From Alistipes sp. (GTDB lineage: Bacteria > Bacteroidota > Bacteroidia > Bacteroidales > Rikenellaceae): a stretch of DNA of 9,591 nt. This document shows, piece by piece, positions 1 to 7,668 of this stretch (the first letter of the stretch is position 1; each line of letters begins with the position of its first letter). The translations under genes were made by a program, and so were the position numbers. The notes below the pieces were generated by a model that saw only the letters and a list, made by a program, of their open reading frames with translations, searched no databases and had not been told where the DNA came from. The stretch lies in assembly GCA_017628595.1 (NCBI GenBank), contig JAGBYV010000135.1:1-9591 (forward strand), read 5' to 3'.

Positions 1-317
1 ACATCAAGATTTTCTACGAGAATAATGGCAAGCTGCTCTCATATATGTTGCGCAGTCGTACCAAGACCATCGAGGAGAATCTGGCTGACACAAGCATGGT
101 GCGATGCCACCGCTCGTATATGGTAAATGTTATGAAGATTAATCACATACGCAAGGGTGGTAAGGCTCGTTACATTGTTTTGTCGAACGACGATATCAAG
201 CCTATCCCCGTGTCGAAGTCTTACTTTAAGACTCTTATCGCCAAGATTGATAAATACAATGCTTCAGTGCTTGCAACGGCCTCAAATACGGAGATCGAAC
301 CTGAGAGCGCAGAGTAA
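1..317 (+). CDS. LytTR-family DNA-binding regulator, C-terminal part (5' end outside window)
   Basis: The reading frame is open from the first full codon (position 3) to a TAA at 315-317, with no start needed inside the window, so the gene begins upstream. The visible 104 residues form most of a LytTR DNA-binding domain: an early strand (IKIFYENNGKLLSYM), the helix RTKTIEENLADTSMV, the family hallmark RCHRSYMVN, then INHIRKGG, a strand ending in SNDDIKPIPVSKSY, and the closing helix. A polar, Ser/Glu-rich tail of about 20 residues follows. LytTR domains bind DNA repeats through beta-strand loops. In Bacteroidota they usually sit behind a receiver domain, as the response regulator of a LytS-like kinase, or behind membrane segments. 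Which of these applies cannot be seen here. The gene converges on the pyrimidine operon and shares a terminator with it; a functional link is not implied. Confidence 0.88.
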   Translation, partial: IKIFYENNGKLLSYMLRSRTKTIEENLADTSMVRCHRSYMVNVMKINHIRKGGKARYIVLSNDDIKPIPVSKSYFKTLIAKIDKYNASVLATASNTEIEPESAE

Positions 318-339
318 TTGTTGATGATTGCCTAATATA

Positions 340-374
340 AAAAGAGAGTTTCCCGCATTGGAAAACTCTCTTTT
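340..374. terminator. Bidirectional intrinsic terminator between the LytTR gene and pyrD
   Basis: The left arm AAAAGAGAGTTTCC (340-353) pairs with GGAAAACTCTCTTTT (360-374) across the 6-nt loop CGCATT, with one bulged A in the right arm. The stem ends in T-runs read in both directions: TTTTGTT on the + strand, and CTCTCTTTTTATATT on the - strand. It lies 23 nt after the LytTR stop and about 20 nt after the pyrD stop, so it can serve both converging transcripts. Confidence 0.85.
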
Positions 375-395
375 GTTATCTATTGGAGTGTAGAG

Positions 396-1316
396 TTACT
401 CCACAATGCCAATAATATCGCTCAGACGCTCGATGCCCAGACGCTCCATCTCAGCGGGCAGATCCTCAATGATGCGCTTGCAGGCGTAGGGATCTTTCAG
501 ATTGGCAGCACCTACCTGTACGGCTGTAGCACCGGCCATCATCATCTCTATTACGTCCGATGCGCTCTCCACGCCTCCGCAACCCATCACGGGAATAGAG
601 CAGGCGTGTGATACCTGATATACCATACGTACAGCCACGGGGAAGATTGCGGGACCTGAAAAACCGCCCATCTTGTTGGCAATGACAGGACGACGACGCT
701 TGGTGTCGATACGCATGCCGAGCAGTGTGTTGATCAGACAGATACCATCAGCACCAGCCTCCTCGCACGCCTTGGCGATGGCTACAATGTCAGTTACGTT
801 GGGGCTGAGTTTAATGAATACGGGTTTGGTGGTCACGGCCTTCACGGCGCGTGTCACTTCGGCTGCCATCTCGGGCTGAGTACCAAAACTCATACCGCCA
901 TTATGCACGTTGGGGCACGAAACGTTCACCTCGATGATTGCCACCTGATCCTCCTTGTCTACCTTGGCGCAGCACTCCTGATACTCTTCGATTGAGAATC
1001 CGCTGATGTTGGCCACGATAGGCTTGTGGAAAATCTTACGCAACTCGGGCAGCTCCCTTGCTACGACTGCATCCACACCAGGGTTTTGCAGGCCAACAGA
1101 GTTGATCAAACCTGAACGGCACTCGGCAATACGTGGCGTAGGGTTACCGAAGCGGGCCTCGCGTGTAGTACCCTTAATAGAGATTGAGCCGAGGATGTTA
1201 ATATCGTAAAACTCGTTGTGCTCGCGGCCAAAACCAAATGTGCCACTCGCAGGGATGACGGGGTTGTCGAGCTTAACGCCGCACAACTCTACCGACAAAT
1301 CATATTTCTTATCCAT
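396..1316 (-). CDS. pyrD: Dihydroorotate dehydrogenase (NAD+), catalytic subunit, class 1B
   Basis: This is the FMN-containing catalytic subunit that oxidises dihydroorotate to orotate in the cytoplasm, the fourth step of UMP synthesis. It passes electrons through PyrK to NAD+. Family motifs are all present (numbering from the ATG at 1316): NPVIPASGTFG near residue 18, NSVGLQNPG near 72-80, NVSCPNVHNGG with the catalytic base Cys134 typical of class 1 enzymes (class 2 uses Ser), KLSPN near 169-173, and the FMN phosphate loops MGCGGV near 244-249 and VQVGAA near 266-271. Start choice: ATGs at 1322 and 1316 are in frame. AAGGAG touches the first ATG directly but sits 6 nt before the second, so 1316 (306 residues) is preferred; 1322 would give 308. 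It is the last gene of the operon, about 10 nt after pyrK. The pyrK neighbour supports class 1B. Confidence 0.95.
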   Translation of the reverse strand: MDKKYDLSVELCGVKLDNPVIPASGTFGFGREHNEFYDINILGSISIKGTTREARFGNPTPRIAECRSGLINSVGLQNPGVDAVVARELPELRKIFHKPIVANISGFSIEEYQECCAKVDKEDQVAIIEVNVSCPNVHNGGMSFGTQPEMAAEVTRAVKAVTTKPVFIKLSPNVTDIVAIAKACEEAGADGICLINTLLGMRIDTKRRRPVIANKMGGFSGPAIFPVAVRMVYQVSHACSIPVMGCGGVESASDVIEMMMAGATAVQVGAANLKDPYACKRIIEDLPAEMERLGIERLSDIIGIVE

Positions 1317-1322
1317 ACTCAT

Positions 1323-1328
1323 CTCCTT
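1323..1328 (-). promoter_or_regulatory. Ribosome binding site of pyrD (AAGGAG), deciding the start
   Basis: AAGGAG read on the - strand overlaps the last two bases of the pyrK stop codon. It lies 6 nt before the ATG at 1316 and 0 nt before the ATG at 1322. Normal spacing therefore favours the second ATG. Confidence 0.6.
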
Positions 1329-2067
1329 ACCAAATTATCTCTTCACGTTTCATTACGGGACCCTCCTTACAGATGCGCTTGTTGCCTGTCAGTGTCTTGC
1401 AGCTGCAACCCATGCAAGCTCCAAAGCCACATCCCATACGCTCCTCGAACGAGAGTTCTCCCTTTACGTCGGTGCAGTCGCACAGAGCCTTAAGCATAGG
1501 CAATGGACCACACGAGTAGAAGAAGTCGAAGTCGATAGCGTTCTCACCAATAGCGTCGGTTACAAAGCCCTTTGTGCCCTGAGAGCCGTCAGCCGTAGAT
1601 ACATATACATCTACGCCCAAAGAACGGAACTCCTCAGCATAGAATACCTCCTTCGAGGTGTTGAAACCAAGCACTACGCTCACCTTGCGACCGCGTGCGA
1701 TAAGCTCCTTGGCCAAGCGGTAGAGAGGGGGAACACCTACGCCACCGCCCACAAGCAGAGGCTTCTGGCACTCCACGTCGGCATCGAATCCGTTGCCAAG
1801 ACCAGTGAGTACATCCAGCTGCTCGCCAGCCTGCATGCGGCTCATCTGCTCGGTGCCACGACCTACGACCTTATAGATGATGGTGATCGTCTCCTCGTCC
1901 CAGTCGTTGATCGAGATGGGGCGACGCAGATACAAGCCCTCAAGCTCGATATTAACGAACTGTCCGGGACGAGTGATCCACTGCGTATCACCAGCAAGCA
2001 CCATCCGCCACACGTCAGAGGTTAGCGGATGGTTTTGCTTGATTGTGTATATTCCTTTTTTGTACAT
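1327..2067 (-). CDS. pyrK: Dihydroorotate dehydrogenase electron transfer subunit
   Basis: PyrK carries FAD and a [2Fe-2S] cluster and moves electrons from PyrD's FMN to NAD+. In the 246-residue product, a ferredoxin-reductase-like FAD-binding barrel fills about residues 1-97, with the flavin motif RRPISI at 48-53. The NAD-binding region follows, with GGGVGVPPLYRLAKEL near 107-122 and FYSCGPLPML near 182-191. The C-terminal cluster loop has Cys213, Cys218, Cys221 and Cys233 in the PyrK spacing C-X4-C-X2-C-X11-C (MGCGFGACMGC ... RICKEGPV); Cys223 is an extra cysteine. Start choice: an in-frame ATG at 2094 would add nine residues and overlap carB by 26 nt. The ATG at 2067 begins MYKKGIYTI, lies one base after the carB stop (TAA-A-ATG), and fits the family length. 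Translational coupling to carB is likely. Confidence 0.94.
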   Translation of the reverse strand: MYKKGIYTIKQNHPLTSDVWRMVLAGDTQWITRPGQFVNIELEGLYLRRPISINDWDEETITIIYKVVGRGTEQMSRMQAGEQLDVLTGLGNGFDADVECQKPLLVGGGVGVPPLYRLAKELIARGRKVSVVLGFNTSKEVFYAEEFRSLGVDVYVSTADGSQGTKGFVTDAIGENAIDFDFFYSCGPLPMLKALCDCTDVKGELSFEERMGCGFGACMGCSCKTLTGNKRICKEGPVMKREEIIW

Positions 2068-2068
2068 T

Positions 2069-5000
2069 TTACTTGCCGTCGATGGTTGAAACACCCAATG
2101 TAATCTCCTCCAGTACGTTGAGCAGTACGCTCACGGTCTCCAGCGATGTGAAGAGAGTAACGTTGTTCTCAGCTGCAGCGCGACGAATCTCATAACCGTC
2201 ACGACGTGTGCTGTGCTGGTTTACGTCGATGGTGTTGATTACGTATGTAACGTGGCCCTTACGCAACTCGTCGTAGATCTCTGTTGAGCCCTCGCTGATC
2301 TTGAGCAAGTGGCGAGTGCGGATGCCGTTGTTGCGCAGGAACTCGCAGGTTCCGCCCGTAGCCTCGATGTTGAAGCCGAGGTCGTAGAAACGACGGATGA
2401 AGGGCAGAGCACGCTCCTTGTCAGCATCGGCAATGGTTACGAAGATCGTACCGTAGTTAGCCACGGCTACACCCGATGACTGCAATGACTTATAGAGTGC
2501 GCGGTTAAGGCTTACATCGTAACCGATAGCCTCACCTGTTGACTTCATCTCGGGTGAGAGGTATGAATCTACACCGCGAATCTTTGCGAATGAGAAGGCA
2601 GGTGACTTAACGAACCAGCGTGTGCTCTCCTTGCCGTAAATCTCGGTGATACCCTGCTCGCGGAGTGAGTGACCCAGAATAACCATTGTGGCGATCTTAG
2701 CCATAGGCACGCCTGTTGACTTCGAGAGGAAGGGTACGGTACGTGATGAACGGGGGTTAACCTCGATAACATATACCTTCTCCTGCTCGTCCACGATAAA
2801 CTGGATATTGAACAGACCCACGATACCGATAGCCAAGCCCAACTGACGTGTATACTCGATGATGGTATCCTTCACCTGCTGGCTTACGCTGAAGGTGGGG
2901 TATACGCTGATTGAGTCACCAGAGTGGATACCTGTACGCTCAACGTGCTCCATAATACCGGGGATGTATACATCCTTGCCGTCGCAGATAGCATCTACCT
3001 CCAACTCCTTACCCTGGATATACTTGTCAACCAATACGGGCGACTTCTCGTTAATCTCTACCGCCGAGCGCAGGTAGTGGCGAAGAGTCTCCTCGTTGGC
3101 TACGATCTGCATAGCGCGACCACCAAGCACGAAGCTGGGACGTACCAATACGGGGTAGCCGATGTTGTTGGCTGCCTTAACACCTGACTCGATGTCGGTA
3201 ACGGCCTTAGCCTTGGGCTGGGGGATACCCACCTCGTTCATGATGCGCTCGAAGCACTTGCGGTCCTCAGCGTTGTTGATAGCCTCGATGCCTGTACCGA
3301 TGATCTTTACGCCCAAATCAGCCAAAGGCTCTGCCAGGTTGATAGCGGTCTGACCACCAAGTGATACCACGATACCCTCGGGCTGCTCCAGCTCAACAAC
3401 ATTCATTACATCCTCAACGGTCAGAGGCTCGAAATAGAGTTTGTCGCTGATGGTGTAGTCCGTAGATACGGTCTCGGGGTTATTGTTGATGATGATAGCC
3501 TCGTAGCCAGCCTCCTTAATGGTCCAGATAGCGTGTACGGTCGAGTAGTCGAACTCCACACCCTGACCGATACGGATAGGACCTGAACCGAGCACAAGGA
3601 TCTTCTTGCGGTCGCTGCGTGCTGACTCGTTCTCTGCCTCATAAGTAGAGTAGAAGTAGGGAACATATGTATCAATCTCGCCAGCGCAAGAGTCGATAAT
3701 CTTATATACGGGGAATACACCCTCAGCCTTGCGCAGCTGGAACATCTCAGCCTCTGACATGCCCCACAACTGGCCGATGAACTTATCGCTAAAGCCCATC
3801 TTCTTAGCCTCCTTAAGTGTTGCGATGCAACCCTTGTTTGCGGCAACAGCCTTCTCCATCTCGACGATGTTCTTGAGCTTCTCAAGGAACAACATATCGA
3901 TCTTGGTGTGGTTGTAGATGATGAGCAGATCGACACCCTTGCGGATGAGCTGAGCGATGGCGTAGATGCGATCGTCGGTACCCTTGCGGATGTAGTCCAG
4001 CATCTGTGCCGATGTCCAGTCGTCGAATTTCTTGTTGTGAATGTGGCAAACGCCGGTCTCCAACGAACGGATAGCCTTCAGGATACCCTCTTCGATGGTG
4101 CGGCCGATGCTCATCACCTCACCCGTAGCCTTCATCTGTGTGCCAAGCTCGTTTGATGCGTCGCTGAACTTATCGAAGGGGAAGCGAGCCACCTTCAATA
4201 CAACGTAGTCCAATGCGGGCTCGAAGCATGCGGGACGATCCGAGATCATAATCTCGTCAAGGGTAAGACCTACAGCAATCTTAGCTGTTACGCGTGCGAT
4301 GGGGAAACCGCTGGCCTTTGATGCCAAAGCCGATGAACGCGATACGCGGGGGTTAACCTCGATGATGTAATATTTGAATGAGAGGGGATCGAGTGCAAAC
4401 TGTACGTTGCAACCACCCTCAATCTTAAGCTCGCGGATAATCTTCAGTGCGCTGCCACGCAGGAGCTGATACTCCTTGTCGGTAAGGGTCTGCGCCGGAG
4501 CGATAACCATTGAGTCACCGGTGTGGATACCTACGGGGTCGATGTTCTCCATGCTACAGATAGCAATGGCGGTGTCGTTCTTGTCACGCATCACCTCGAA
4601 CTCGATCTCCTTGTAACCCTTGATGCTCTTCTCAACGAGTACCTGGTGTACGGGTGAGAGAACAAGTGCGTTACGCATAATCTCGCGCAACTCCTCCTCG
4701 TTGTCGGCAAAGCCACCACCGGTACCACCAAGGGTAAATGCAGGACGAAGCACTACAGGGTAACCAATCTCCTCGGCAGCCTTAACACCATCCTCCATAG
4801 TGTTCACAACAACTGAAGGAAGCACGGGCTCACCGATACGGATACACAAGTCCTTGAAGAGCTCACGATCCTCGGCCTCCTCGATGCTCTTGAACGATGT
4901 ACCAAGAATCTCAACGTGGCACTCATCCAAAATGCCCTTCTTTGCAAGCTGTACTGCGAGGTTCAAACCTGTCTGACCACCCAGGCCGGGAACGATAGCA

Positions 5001-5251
5001 TCGGGACGCTCATAGCGTACGATCTTTGCCACATACTCCAGCGTCAAAGGCTCCATATACACCTTATCGGCGATGTTGGTGTCGGTCATAATGGTTGCGG
5101 GGTTTGAGTTCACAAGGATAACCTCGTAACCCTCCTCCTTAAGTGCCAAGCACGCCTGTGTTCCTGCATAGTCAAACTCTGCGGCCTGACCGATGACAAT
5201 CGGACCTGAACCGATCACCATCACTTTCTTAATATCTGTTCTTCTAGGCAT
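2069..5251 (-). CDS. carB: Carbamoyl-phosphate synthase large subunit
   Basis: CarB makes carbamoyl phosphate from bicarbonate, ammonia and two ATP; the product feeds pyrimidine and arginine synthesis. The 1060 residues match the usual full length and contain both homologous halves. Half 1 (about 1-400) has the nucleotide fold start VMVIGSGPIVIGQAAEFDY, Arg129, Arg169 in LRPAFTLGGTGGG (168-180), and EVNPRVSRSSALASK (298-312). An oligomerisation segment follows (about 400-545). Half 2 (about 550-935) repeats the pattern with ILVLGSGPIRIGQGVEFDY, VRPSFVLGGRAMQIV (703-717) and EVNPRSSRTVPFLSKSTG (830-847). The last 125 residues form an MGS-like allosteric domain (FNIEATGGT near 960, Lys984, INT 1005-1007), the place where UMP and other effectors bind in E. 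coli CarB. No active-site loss was noticed. It overlaps carA by 8 nt and has a strong ribosome binding site. Confidence 0.97.
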   Translation of the reverse strand: MPRRTDIKKVMVIGSGPIVIGQAAEFDYAGTQACLALKEEGYEVILVNSNPATIMTDTNIADKVYMEPLTLEYVAKIVRYERPDAIVPGLGGQTGLNLAVQLAKKGILDECHVEILGTSFKSIEEAEDRELFKDLCIRIGEPVLPSVVVNTMEDGVKAAEEIGYPVVLRPAFTLGGTGGGFADNEEELREIMRNALVLSPVHQVLVEKSIKGYKEIEFEVMRDKNDTAIAICSMENIDPVGIHTGDSMVIAPAQTLTDKEYQLLRGSALKIIRELKIEGGCNVQFALDPLSFKYYIIEVNPRVSRSSALASKASGFPIARVTAKIAVGLTLDEIMISDRPACFEPALDYVVLKVARFPFDKFSDASNELGTQMKATGEVMSIGRTIEEGILKAIRSLETGVCHIHNKKFDDWTSAQMLDYIRKGTDDRIYAIAQLIRKGVDLLIIYNHTKIDMLFLEKLKNIVEMEKAVAANKGCIATLKEAKKMGFSDKFIGQLWGMSEAEMFQLRKAEGVFPVYKIIDSCAGEIDTYVPYFYSTYEAENESARSDRKKILVLGSGPIRIGQGVEFDYSTVHAIWTIKEAGYEAIIINNNPETVSTDYTISDKLYFEPLTVEDVMNVVELEQPEGIVVSLGGQTAINLAEPLADLGVKIIGTGIEAINNAEDRKCFERIMNEVGIPQPKAKAVTDIESGVKAANNIGYPVLVRPSFVLGGRAMQIVANEETLRHYLRSAVEINEKSPVLVDKYIQGKELEVDAICDGKDVYIPGIMEHVERTGIHSGDSISVYPTFSVSQQVKDTIIEYTRQLGLAIGIVGLFNIQFIVDEQEKVYVIEVNPRSSRTVPFLSKSTGVPMAKIATMVILGHSLREQGITEIYGKESTRWFVKSPAFSFAKIRGVDSYLSPEMKSTGEAIGYDVSLNRALYKSLQSSGVAVANYGTIFVTIADADKERALPFIRRFYDLGFNIEATGGTCEFLRNNGIRTRHLLKISEGSTEIYDELRKGHVTYVINTIDVNQHSTRRDGYEIRRAAAENNVTLFTSLETVSVLLNVLEEITLGVSTIDGK

Positions 5252-6332
5252 TTTGTTTCTCCTCCATCAGTTTAATGAATTTATCGAAAAGGTATGCGCA
5301 ATCCTGCGGACCCGGAGCACTCTCGGGGTGGAACTGCAAAGCATACATCTTATCCTCTGCACACTCAATACCCTCGATCGTTGAGTCAAATACGTTCTCG
5401 TGAGTTGCAACGAGCGATGTGCCCTCCAACGAGTCGGGAACGACAGCGTACTCGTGGTTCTGTGAGCCCATGTCGATGCGACCTGTTGCCAAAGTGCGCA
5501 CTGCCGATGAGCCGTGATGACCACACTTCATCTTGTAAACCTTAGCGCCATATGCAAGAGCGATGAGCTGCATACCGAGCGAGATGCCGAACATAGGAAT
5601 CTTACCCTTTGCCTCGCGAATCAAATTAATTACCTCATGCAACTCCTCGGGTGAGCCGGGGCCATTCGAGATGAACAGGCCATCGGGGTTGAAGGCCATG
5701 ATCTCCTCCAAAGAGGTGTTGTAGGGTACAACGGTTACGTTGCAGCCACGGCTTGTGAACGAGCGAATGATGTTGTGCTTGATACCGCAATCTACGGCTA
5801 CGATGTCGTACTTGTGGTTGGGTGTACGTGAGAACCATGCCTTGCGGCTGCTCACCTTAGCCACCAGGTTGGTGGGCTGGGGTGTGTTCTTGATCATCTC
5901 CAGGGCAGCCTCTGTCGTTGTGTCGATGTTAACGATAGCTGCGCGCTGTGCGCCCTCGTCGCGGATGATGCGAACAATCATACGTGTGTCAACACCAGCG
6001 ATGCAGGGGATGCCAGCCTCCTCAAGTGTCTCCGAGAAGGTCTTGGTGTAGCGGAAGTTTGAGGGGTTCTCGTTGCACTCTCTTACTACCATGCCGCCAA
6101 TCTGCGGAGTCTTCGACTCGAAGTCCTCGTCGGTGATGCCGTAGTTACCAATCAAAGGGTAGGCCATCACTACAATCTGGTTGCTGCATGAGGGGTCAGA
6201 GAGAATCTCCTGATAACCCACCACAGAAGTGTTGAAAACGATGTCGCACACGCGCTCCACGTTGGCTCCATAGCCATAGCCGAGGAACTCGCGACCGTTC
6301 TCAAGAACTAACTTTTTAGTAAATGGTTTCAT
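5244..6332 (-). CDS. carA: Carbamoyl-phosphate synthase small subunit with Ser in place of the catalytic Cys
   Basis: CarA normally hydrolyses glutamine and channels ammonia to CarB. The 362-residue product has the N-terminal small-subunit domain (about 1-150, with VGYQEILSDPS 38-48 and GNYGITDEDFES) and a class I glutamine amidotransferase domain (about 175-360, with SNGPGSPEE 222-230 and FHPESAPGP 334-342, keeping His335 and Glu337 of the triad). The nucleophile elbow reads FGISLGMQ: residue 251 is Ser (codon TCG, 5582-5580) where CarA proteins normally have Cys (GICLGHQ). Other pocket changes are GHHGSSAVR in place of GHHGxNHPV, and QNHEYAV in place of QNHGFAV. The fold looks intact and the gene is not a pseudogene, so the likely consequence is loss of glutaminase with retention of the structural role. 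Start choice: the ATG at 6389 adds 19 basic residues and overlaps pyrC; the ATG at 6332 (MKPFTKKLVLENG) fits the family and leaves a 25-nt AT-rich gap after pyrC without a clear Shine-Dalgarno. Confidence 0.94.
   Translation of the reverse strand: MKPFTKKLVLENGREFLGYGYGANVERVCDIVFNTSVVGYQEILSDPSCSNQIVVMAYPLIGNYGITDEDFESKTPQIGGMVVRECNENPSNFRYTKTFSETLEEAGIPCIAGVDTRMIVRIIRDEGAQRAAIVNIDTTTEAALEMIKNTPQPTNLVAKVSSRKAWFSRTPNHKYDIVAVDCGIKHNIIRSFTSRGCNVTVVPYNTSLEEIMAFNPDGLFISNGPGSPEELHEVINLIREAKGKIPMFGISLGMQLIALAYGAKVYKMKCGHHGSSAVRTLATGRIDMGSQNHEYAVVPDSLEGTSLVATHENVFDSTIEGIECAEDKMYALQFHPESAPGPQDCAYLFDKFIKLMEEKQNA
5259..5265 (-). promoter_or_regulatory. Strong ribosome binding site of carB (GGAGGAG)
   Basis: GGAGGAG lies within the 3' end of carA, 7 nt before the carB ATG at 5251. 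It is the best Shine-Dalgarno sequence noticed in the operon. The carA stop (TAG, 5246-5244) falls just inside carB, so independent initiation and coupling are both possible, which would help equal CarA:CarB output. Confidence 0.65.
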
Positions 6333-6357
6333 TGAATAGTGATTTATTATTTTTTGT

Positions 6358-7629
6358 TTATCTCTTTTCGTATGCAATTTTGCCATCAACGAGTGTCAGG
6401 CAGCACTCGCCCTGCAACTCCCAGCCCTCGAACGGAGTGCTGCGGCCCATAGTAAGGAATGTGGCGGGATCGACCGTGTAGCTCTTCTCAAGGTCAAATA
6501 CCGCTATGTCGGCAGCCTCACCCTCCTGAAGAGCTCCGCCCAGGCCGAAGATGCGGCGTGGAGCCTCGGCCAATACCTCGATAGCCTTCTCAAGTGAGAT
6601 GATGCCCTGCTTGACGAGCTTTGTGTATATCACGGCAAATGATGTCTCCAAACCTACAACGCCCATTGCGCTGAGCTCCAGTCCGCGTGACTTCTCGTCG
6701 GCGGTATGGGGTGCATGGTCGGTAGCCACAACGTCTATGGTACCATCCTGCAAGCCTGCAACGAGTGCATCACGATCCTCGGCCGAGCGAATCGGGGGAT
6801 TCATCTTGAAGCGACCATTCTCCTGCAGATCCATATCGCACATTGTGAGGTAGTGGGGGCCGGTCTCGCAGGTGATCTTCACGCCACGCTGCTTAGCCTT
6901 GCGAATAAGCGCTACGCTCTCCTTGGTCGAGATGTGACATACATGATAACGACAACCAGTCTTTGCTGCAAGCTCGATGTCGCGCTCAATCTGAGCCCAC
7001 TCGCTCTCGGAGCAGATGCCGCGATGACCATGCATGCGGGCATACTCGCCATCGTGGATGTAACCCTTGCGCAGGAGTTCGTTTACCTCGCAGTGTGCTG
7101 CGATGATTCCGTCACACTGTGCTGCCTGCTCCATAGCTGCGAGCATAACCTCCTCGTTCTGTACGCCGCTACCATCGTCTGAGAAGCCTGCAACGTAGGG
7201 CTTGAGTGCGGGAAAATCAACCAGCTCGTCGCCACGACGCTTGCGCGTGATGGTGGCGTAGGGCAGAACCTTTACTACGGCGTCGCGCTCGATAATTGAC
7301 AACTGCTCCTGCAGATGCTCCATCGTATCGGGTGCGGGCTCAAGGTTAGGCATTGAGCATACTGTGGTAAAACCACCGTGTGCTGCCGCTGCCGTACCTG
7401 TAGCGATGGTCTCCTTGCGAGAGAAGCCAGGCTCACGCAGGTGAACGTGCAGATCAACAAGACCAACGGTGATGATCTTGTCAGAGCAATCAAAAACCTT
7501 ATCTTCTTTAGAAGGAACAATCTCGGGTGCAATACGCTCAATCAGGCCACCGCAAACAGCCACATCGGCCTTTGTCTGCTTGCCCTCGCGCACTATTGTG
7601 CCACCCTTGAGAATGATTCTTGTATCCAT
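6358..7629 (-). CDS. pyrC: Dihydroorotase, class I amidohydrolase type
   Basis: PyrC is a zinc enzyme that closes N-carbamoyl-aspartate to dihydroorotate, the third pyrimidine step. The 423-residue product has the metal-binding strand VDLHVHLREPG (His61, His63, and substrate Arg65), SMPN with Asn95, Asp151 in GFSDDGSG, His179 in AAHCE, His232 in CHIST, MNPPIR near 276-281, and catalytic Asp304 in ATDHAPH. These sit at almost the same positions as in Bacillus-type class I dihydroorotases, so this is an active-enzyme type and not a PyrC-like pseudo-dihydroorotase. Start choice: in-frame ATGs occur at 7665, 7638 and 7629. Only the last (MDTRIILKGGTIVREG) begins where family members begin. The one at 7638 follows the U-run of the leader terminator directly, and the one at 7665 would translate through that hairpin. 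It is the first gene of the operon and is probably controlled by the leader upstream. Confidence 0.95.
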   Translation of the reverse strand: MDTRIILKGGTIVREGKQTKADVAVCGGLIERIAPEIVPSKEDKVFDCSDKIITVGLVDLHVHLREPGFSRKETIATGTAAAAHGGFTTVCSMPNLEPAPDTMEHLQEQLSIIERDAVVKVLPYATITRKRRGDELVDFPALKPYVAGFSDDGSGVQNEEVMLAAMEQAAQCDGIIAAHCEVNELLRKGYIHDGEYARMHGHRGICSESEWAQIERDIELAAKTGCRYHVCHISTKESVALIRKAKQRGVKITCETGPHYLTMCDMDLQENGRFKMNPPIRSAEDRDALVAGLQDGTIDVVATDHAPHTADEKSRGLELSAMGVVGLETSFAVIYTKLVKQGIISLEKAIEVLAEAPRRIFGLGGALQEGEAADIAVFDLEKSYTVDPATFLTMGRSTPFEGWELQGECCLTLVDGKIAYEKR

Positions 7630-7638
7630 ATCTATCAT

Positions 7639-7663
7639 AAAAAAGGCGACCAAACAGTCGCCC
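7639..7663 (-). terminator. Intrinsic terminator (attenuator) in the pyr operon leader
   Basis: On the - strand, GGCGAC (7662-7657) pairs perfectly with GTCGCC (7650-7645) around the loop TGTTTG, a possible G-U pair extends the stem, and six T residues follow (7644-7639). The next three bases are an ATG of pyrC (7638). The nearest upstream gene on this strand stops at 7898-7896, more than 230 nt away, and a promoter-like box lies between. The hairpin is therefore better read as a premature terminator in the pyr leader than as the end of the receptor gene, although it could do both. Confidence 0.7.
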
Positions 7664-7668
7664 ATATA

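Noticed and set aside
1216..2025. Long + strand open frame (269 codons) opposite pyrD/pyrK
   Set aside because: It lies antisense to the clearly coding pyrK and the start of pyrD, shows no recognisable domain, and is a mirror of the coding strand's codon bias.
3421..3936. Open frame of 171 codons on the - strand inside carB
   Set aside because: It is out of frame with carB, and its Ser/Arg-rich sequence is typical of a shifted frame; CarB is intact over the same bases.
6333..6389. Upstream in-frame start of carA (19 extra residues)
   Set aside because: It would overlap pyrC by 32 nt and add a basic stretch not usual in CarA; the ATG at 6332 begins at the family's normal N-terminus.
6706..7182. 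Open frame of 158 codons on the + strand opposite pyrC
   Set aside because: It is antisense to dihydroorotase active-site sequence and has no domain or initiation signals.
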